A stretch of DNA of 64,000 nucleotides from Sipunculus nudus. Its lineage: Eukaryota; Annelida; Sipuncula; Golfingiida; Sipunculidae. Made by a program: the position numbers and the translations under genes. The notes beneath the pieces are model-generated. The model saw only the letters and a list, made by a program, of their open reading frames with translations. It was not told the DNA's origin and made no database searches. Shown in pieces: positions 57,906 through 64,000 of the stretch (position 1 is the stretch's first letter; each line of letters begins with the position of its first letter). The stretch covers positions 24,619,033-24,683,032 of the forward strand of contig CM049309.1 in NCBI GenBank assembly GCA_026874595.1, given 5' to 3'.

Positions 57906-60900
57906 TTAATCTTTTAACTTTCGTCGCTCATCTTGTGCGATGCTGTCAACCACTTGCTGCAATTCTCCCAGCTGCAACACACAAGAATATAGTGTTTAAC
58001 CAAAGCTAAAACTAAAACCCATACCTTCTGTCTAAGACAAGCTAAATCATGCACCTGTCAAACCATGGATGATAAGGTCAAGCTTATCAGCAGAATCTTT
58101 AAGATATGAATTTATGTATGACTTGCATTTTAGATATACAATTATTATACGAATGTGTCAATACTGTGTTGGTGACATTCTATGATATGGCAGTGATAAC
58201 TTTCTTTAAATACTGCAATGTTAGTAATATGTGTTAAAATGAAAGTCTATATTTGTAAGTATGACCATTAAATTGGATAGCTGTGATAAAATTCACCAGT
58301 AAGTCTTTAAGTCTAAAAGAAAAAGAAAACTGTAAATATGAAGAAATTTAAAGAGGCACCTCTTAAATAAATAGAAATCTATGATAAACTAGAATATGGG
58401 TAGTCCACAAGTGACTAAGTGTATCCGCCAAAATCAGAGTGGAACGGGTGAAGTGAGGCATGGATTGAGGGGCAAGGGGAAATACAGTGAGGTGTGTTGC
58501 ATATTAGCATGGAAGTTTGCAGCCAAAATGTGTATGTAGGTTGCGTCACCTACCACCAAATCCAGAAAGCTGTCCAAGTTGTATACATATGCAAAATTTT
58601 AGGCAGATAAGTCAAACCACTCTGAGATATGAGTGATTTTAGCCAACGGCAAACAGACGGACGCTGTGCAAAAAGGTGGCCCCTCAAGTATTGTGTATGA
58701 TAAAGAGCTATATGAGATCTATACACATGCAAAATTTTGGCCCAATCGGTCAAACTGTTTCCGAGATATGAGCTTGGATGTCTGCAGCGTAAACTGGCAG
58801 GTAGGTGGTGCCACCTGTCATAAAATCAAGAAAGCTGTCCGGGATGTATAAACCTGCAAAATTTTAGGCAGATATGTCAAACCACTGCCACCAGTTTCTC
58901 GTATGAAAAAGAGCTATGTGAGATCTATACACATGCAAATTTTCAGGAAGATGCGTCAAACCGGTCCAGAGATATAAGCATGGATGTCTGCAGCATGAAC
59001 ATGAATGTAGATGGCTCCACCTGTCATAAAATCAAGAAAGCTATCCGGGATGTATATGCATGCCGAATTTCAGGTGAATTAGTCAAACCACTGCAGAGAT
59101 ATGAGTGATTTTAACCCAAGGCAGACAAACAGATGGACACTGTACAAACATTTTGTGTGTATTATTATTTGTGCCAATTGGTTAGGCACCAGTTCACATG
59201 TGACCCGATGTGACATGTGACCTGATAAGTGATTTTGGAAAAATCAGTCCAGTTTTCTCAGAGTTCTATGGAAACGAGCGCGGCGGCGGAACACGGTCAA
59301 AAACTTTGTATCCGCAAAACTTTGTTTTGGCGGATACAATGAACAAAATGAATTTTCAGAACATTCATGGAAGAAATTCCTGGGAAATCTGATCTTTTGG
59401 TATATTCATGTTACACACTCAAATGGACCAATAAAGGATCAAGGTCATCAGCATAATCATCAGTATCAGTCCAGTTTTCTCAGAGTTCTATGGAAACGAG
59501 CGCGGCGGCGGAACACGGTCAAAAACTTTGTATCCGCAAAACTTTGTTTTGGCGGATACAATGAACAAAATGAATTTTCAGAACATTCATGGAAGAAATT
59601 CCTGGGAAATCTGATCTTTTGGTATATTCATGTTACACACTCAAATGGACCAATAAAGGATCAAGGTCATCAGCATAATCATCAGTATCTGTACCAATCT
59701 GTCAATCTTTAATGGGCTCTATTTTTCTTACACCCATCTTTGGACTTAATTTCTGGTATCAGTCCATTAATTTTGTACACAAAATGTAAGCTTAACAAGC
59801 GGTTCATGTGACATGATGTTCAGCTGAACTTGAAATTAGAGAGTGGATATTTTTGCAAACAAAAACAGCCAGACTGTTCCTTTTCTCCCTTTTAGGGTAT
59901 ATCTGTTTCAACAAAGAGGATTTTGCTGAATTGGAATGCTGAATTAAAGATGTTGATGGAAATAACATTTTCACATGTACAATCAACCTTGACTGCAAAA
60001 TTTAGTTTCTGGCCTTTATATTACAATGTACAATGCCACCCATACAGGGCCCTGGTCATTTGCATAGTTAAAGTCATAAATCCAATTAAATGGACTCTGT
60101 TACCTGATCCACATATATGGATATGCAAAATGTTACGTATCAGTCCATTCAGTTTTATCTCAATGGACTGATGGATTGTGAATTTTATAACTGCATGATT
60201 AACTAGGATAGGGTTAGTCGAAGAGCGACTATGTTTATCTGCGAAATCACACAGGCATGGGTAGTGCCACCTGTCTGGTCTACAACGAAGCTATCCAAGC
60301 GGATAAACCATCTGCAGATGTTACTCTCCAAGATGCATTTAAATGCAAAATTTAGGACCAATACATTGATTCACACCTGAGATATGAGCAATTTTCACCC
60401 AAAACAAATGTACAAATGGACGCCACACAAAAATGATTGCAGATGGTGCCACCAGTCTTGAATAAGAGATGGAGGTATCCAAGATCTATGGACAATTTCA
60501 GCCCAATACATTAAACCACTCTTGAGATATGGGCTGTTATCACAAAGACAACCAGATTCACACTGCACATAAAGGATTACAGTGGTGCCACCTGTCTTTG
60601 TTAGGCACAACTACATAGGTGAGTGAATAACTATGCAAGGTTTTGGAAAACTTATTCTAACCTTCCAAAAAAGTTAAACAAAATCTGTTCCCAACTTTTT
60701 TTTTCATAAAACTTTTCACATACAAACCAAATGACCATGAGTAAAGCATAATTCCCCCACCATCTGGCGAACACCCTTTTCATTATTTTTAGAAGTAAAT
60801 TTCACATTCCATACCAGATTGTTGATTCTGATACAGGTGGGGCAGTCATCAAGGAGATCCGTCATCATGTTGGTCACTCGGCCCACCAGATACGAAGCCA

Positions 60901-61071
60901 TCTGTGGTTTAGAGCCACCAGTCACGGCAGCTGTAGCTGACATTGGAATGTCTCGGCGGTGGTCGGCATGGGGCGGTCGTCCGTATCCTGATCTGTGCGC
61001 CCAGAAGGGATCACCGTAGCCATTGAGCAAAGGACGGCCAGGGTTTCTCATTTGTGGATGGTAAAAATCAC
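57906..61071 (-). CDS. 3' end of a gene: two exons, product unknown
   Basis: Exon 60815-61071 has acceptor TTTTTTGTGCAG| and donor CTG|GTATGG. It gives two bases of a split codon plus 85 residues, including DPFWAHRSGYGRPPHADHRR, KPQMASYLVGRVTNMMTDLL and DDCPTCIRINNL. Exon 57906-57971 has acceptor TTCTTGTGTGTTGCAG| and gives LGELQQVVDSIAQ, then a charged end and TAA. The phases match, joining RINNL to LGELQ. The first part is Gly/Pro/Arg/His-rich and probably disordered; the last ~50 residues are predicted helical and look like the conserved part. No signal peptide or membrane segment is seen. Upstream exons must lie beyond about 61080 and probably outside the window. The 2.8-kb intron holds a Helitron-type element and a 222-bp duplication. 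Confidence 0.6.
57980..58388. other. Intron sequence
   Basis: AT-rich with no recognised repeat. Confidence 0.4.
58389..59342 (-). mobile_element. Helitron-type element with both ends
   Basis: The minus-strand 5' end is TCATTGTATCCGCC (from 59342). The 3' end is a hairpin-like GTCACTTGTGGACTA, then CCCATATTCTAG and T (58389). The subterminal TGTATCCGCCAAAA is present inverted at both ends. The body has about four monomers with altered palindromes (58529, 58803 and 59011). The base beyond the 5' end is T on the element's strand rather than A. Confidence 0.72.
59243..59686. repeat. 222-bp tandem duplication, apparently identical
   Basis: 59243-59464 and 59465-59686 read the same throughout by eye, from ATCAGTCCAGTTTTCTCAG to ATCATCAGT. 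Each copy includes the Helitron-type right end and its flank. Confidence 0.9.
59687..60202. other. Intron sequence
   Basis: No gene or bounded element recognised. Confidence 0.4.
60203..60650 (-). mobile_element. Helitron-type element fragment
   Basis: The minus-strand 3' end is a clean hairpin TAGTCG...CGACTA, ACCCTATCCTAG, then T. Three monomers with decayed palindromes follow (about 60253, 60447 and 60582). The other end is missing. Confidence 0.6.
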
Positions 61072-61079
61072 CTGCACAA

Positions 61080-61735
61080 AAAACTACAAAACATTTTTAC
61101 TGGATCAAAATTCAACAACCCTGGCTGATGGTGAAACATGTATATATAGTAAGCCAAATAAAACCTTTGTTCACGTGAAATGAGCTTTATCCACATACAA
61201 ACACAGATCAGATATCAGGTTGTCAAAAGTGGAACTGTTGTCTGTGGTTCATTTTGTGAATATAACTACAGATGTTCTGACTTGATGAAACAAATACTAG
61301 GAACTTATTCATTTATAATATTTATGAATATTTATTTTTAATAGTTAACCAAGATGTACTAATCATGTAGTTTCAATGTATTATATTTCATAATTTTTGG
61401 GGGATTTATGGAACCATATAATTAGGAGGTAAGGAATATTGAAACAAACACTAGCATTTTTTATGGTCTCTATGGTGACCATTTTAGAAAATAGGTACAT
61501 GTAATCCAAAATATGTAGTATACCTGACCCAATATGTCAATTTCTAAATCAAACCTGTTTATTTATGGTAGGCTACATATATATAGAGTAATCAAATTTG
61601 AGCAAAAAACAATTATTCAACTAGACATTTCTTGGCACTGCAGGTGCCTTAGTATCCCCAGACAATTATTCCTAGTCCCCCCCCCCCCCCCCTTTAAGAA
61701 AAGGCCCCCCATCTTCAGCAGCATATACTGACACT
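61080..61735. other. Intergenic or intron with C run
   Basis: A 16-base C run at 61677-61692. No gene. Confidence 0.4.
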
Positions 61736-62230
61736 TAGCAAGCGACTATGGTTTCTTCCATCTATCAACTTGAAAAGCAATATTTTTCACCAAATATTGG
61801 GGCCAATATATATCTCTCATGAGAAAAGAGCATTAATTGATTTTACAGAAACAGGAAGGTAGGTGGCGCCACCTGTCTGGTTTTCAAGAAAATTTTCCAA
61901 GATGGATAGCCATGCCGAATTCGAGACCAATACCTTGAACCACTCTAGAGATATGACTCTGAGGAAATTTCACAAAAGGACCACATACTGATGGATGCCA
62001 CTCTAAAACAATTGATGATGGTGCCACCAGTCTTGAGTACAAAATCTAGGAGTCTAAGGTCTATGGATATGCCCATACCAGGCCAATAGGGTAAATCACC
62101 CCTCAGAAAAGGGTATTAATTTATTCTACAAAAATGGGAAGGTAGGTGGCGCCACCTGTATGGTTTATGAGAAAACTTTCCAAGACGGATGGACATATAC
62201 AAGTCAAGTTTGAAACCCATTTATCAATCC
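61736..62230. repeat. Palindrome monomers, 'agtcttgagtac' subtype
   Basis: Exact palindromes at 61862-61873 and 62145-62156, and one altered at about 62018. The decayed left-end word AGCAAGCGACTATG lies at 61738. Confidence 0.75.
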
Positions 62231-63560
62231 AAGCTTGAGTTATCATCAGGAAATGAAATTTTGGACAGATGGCTCCTGTGACTTTCACCTTTGACCTTGT
62301 GCCCTAAATGGACAGGGGAATTCCTCTATTGGCTGGTGAACTATATGTGCAAGATAAAAGGTCTGAAATGAGAAGTTTGGCTGAAAATGCATCCACAATC
62401 TTTTCAAAGATGTGTGTCCTGTGACCTTGACCTTTGACCTCATGACCTCAAAATCAATAAAGGTCTTGCTTTATTGATGGGCCATATATAAGTCAAGTTT
62501 GAAATCCATATTTCAATCCAAGCTGGAATTATAATCTCCGAACCTAATTTTTGGACAGATGGCTCCTTTGACCTTCACCTTTGACCTTGTGCCCTCAAAA
62601 TGGACAGGGGTCTTCCTCTATTGGCTGGTGAACTATATGGGCAAGTTATAAGGTCTGAGATGAAAAGTTTGGCTGAAAATGCATCACCAATCTTTTTAAA
62701 GAAATGTCCTGTGACCTTGACCTTTGACCTATGACCCCAAAATCAATTTGGATCTTGTTTTTTTAATGGGACATATATAAGTCAAGTTTGAAATCCAAAC
62801 ATAAAAAAAAAGCTGGAATTATCATCCCGAAACTAATTTCTTTGCAGATAGCTTCTGTGGCCTTGACCTTTGACCTTGTGACCCCAAAATTGATATGGAT
62901 CATCCACTATTAGAAAGTGAGCTATATGTATAACATGGAAGATCTGAGATTAAAGTTTGGCATAAAATGCATCCACAAGATCTTTAAAGATATGAATCCA
63001 GTGACCTTGACCTTTGACCTCATGACCCTGGAACCTATAGGGTTCTTACTTTAGTGGTGGGCCATACATAAGTCATGTTTGAAATCCATATGGCTATCAA
63101 TACTAGAGATATCCTAAGAGATGTGTGATTTATACCAAATATGGTAATATTAAAGGTCAAGGCCACTCTCATGGTAAAGGTCATGACTCAAATTTGAACA
63201 GACCTCATCCCATAACCCATCTTTCCACATGTTCATAATATGAAAGAAATCTGTTCATTAGCTCTGGACTTATAATGCTCACAGTACTGTAAAGTGGCAA
63301 TTAGGGGGTATTATAAGGCGTAAAAACAAGAAAAGGATAACAGGTGGCACCACCAGTTTCCGGCATATCACAAGGCTATCCAAGATGTTTGGTCACCTTG
63401 ATTTTTGGACCAGTCCATGCAAGCTTTCTTGAGATATTTAAGAATTTGTGTTATTTTCATCAAAAATGGGCCTATTCAAGGTCAAGGTCAATCTCCTAGC
63501 AAAGGTCATGACCCCATTTTAAATAGACTTCGTCCTCTCACCTAAATATATATACAAATG
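62231..63560. repeat. ~290-bp tandem array rich in TGACCT
   Basis: Two landmark words recur every ~290 bases: CCTTTGACCTTGTG (about 62287, 62578 and 62867) and TGACCTTGACCTTTGACCT (about 62422, 62711 and 63000). The intervening phrases ('catatataagtcaagtttgaaatcc', 'gaaaatgcatc') match between units. A related head-on segment with AAGGTCAAGG is at 63152-63195 and 63478-63520, and a further monomer with GGTGGCACCACC at 63343. Confidence 0.85.
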
Positions 63561-64000
63561 TAAAGTTTGAAAAAGATCAGTGAAATATTTTTTTAGTTAT
63601 CCCGCTCACTAGACTTTTCTGCGGCAGCGACAGGCACTGTCGTGAAACCAGTTTCCTGACTTTGTCTTGGGATACAAATATTGCCTACAGAGGCAATTTG
63701 AAACATTTGTTGTGGTAATTAAGGCAGCCATGTTGATTTTCAAAATAGGGATTATAAAATATACAATGTTATCCTTGTAAATATCAAGGTCTTTCAGAAA
63801 ATATTACATGACAGGCCATAATATATAAACATTTGCTACAGACACCCACACAGTTTTTTGCATAAACCCAATAAATTATACATGTGAATTTTTATATTTT
63901 CCAACTGAACTCTCAAAATTCACATCCAAAGTGAACAAACAACATATCTAGTAAATTATGAATGTGTATAAGTGCCATATTTATATATTCAATTTAAATG
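63561..64000. other. Intergenic
   Basis: No gene or repeat recognised. Confidence 0.4.

Overview
The window is metazoan nuclear DNA. It is AT-rich and has spliced genes with GT-AG introns, AATAAA poly(A) signals, long (TA)n microsatellites and almost no uninterrupted long reading frames. Most of it is transposable elements and satellite-like arrays. The repeat types point to a marine lophotrochozoan, most likely a mollusc: non-autonomous Helitron/Helentron elements with central tandem repeats (the kind called pearl or HINE in bivalves), ACGG-type microsatellites inside repeats, and Ty3 and hAT debris. That taxonomic call is inference; no sequence search was possible.

Layout. 1-2330: decayed repeat monomers and a TA microsatellite. 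2331-7600: an 840-bp dispersed repeat, a Tigger/pogo-type DNA transposon (3300-4451), a ~340-bp tandem array and hexamer repeats. 7600-10700: TA microsatellites and unassigned sequence. 10725-12745 (-): a frameshifted pseudogene of a mobile-element-associated protein family. 12720-17480: LTR-like sequence, microsatellites, and a non-autonomous hAT element with an 8-bp target duplication (16053-17476). 17768-20171 (+): the best gene, a complete three-exon gene for a 227-residue secreted protein with TATA box and poly(A) signal. 20875-22460 (-): Ty3 retrotransposon debris. 23025-23192 (-): a well-bounded internal exon. 23580-30110: a large repeat block with nine CTCF-like sites, nuclear-receptor half-site clusters and a ~148-bp tandem array. 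32869-33079 (-): a probable first exon. 33325-50760: nested non-autonomous elements built from monomers carrying the palindrome GGTGGCGCCACC, with two solo LTRs. 52789-53820: a 50-bp minisatellite. 54763-54991 and 57906-61071 (-): 3' ends of one or two further genes. 55973-63560: more palindrome-bearing elements, a perfect-looking 222-bp duplication and a 290-bp array of TGACCT motifs.

The genes do not form a visible pathway. The strongest theme is a Helitron-type element family: its left ends read as CTRR-T plus a hairpin on the minus strand, its right end starts TC on the minus strand, and its body is an alternating two-monomer array (about 275 bp per dimer). Each monomer starts with the same 12-bp palindrome, which is much better conserved than the rest.
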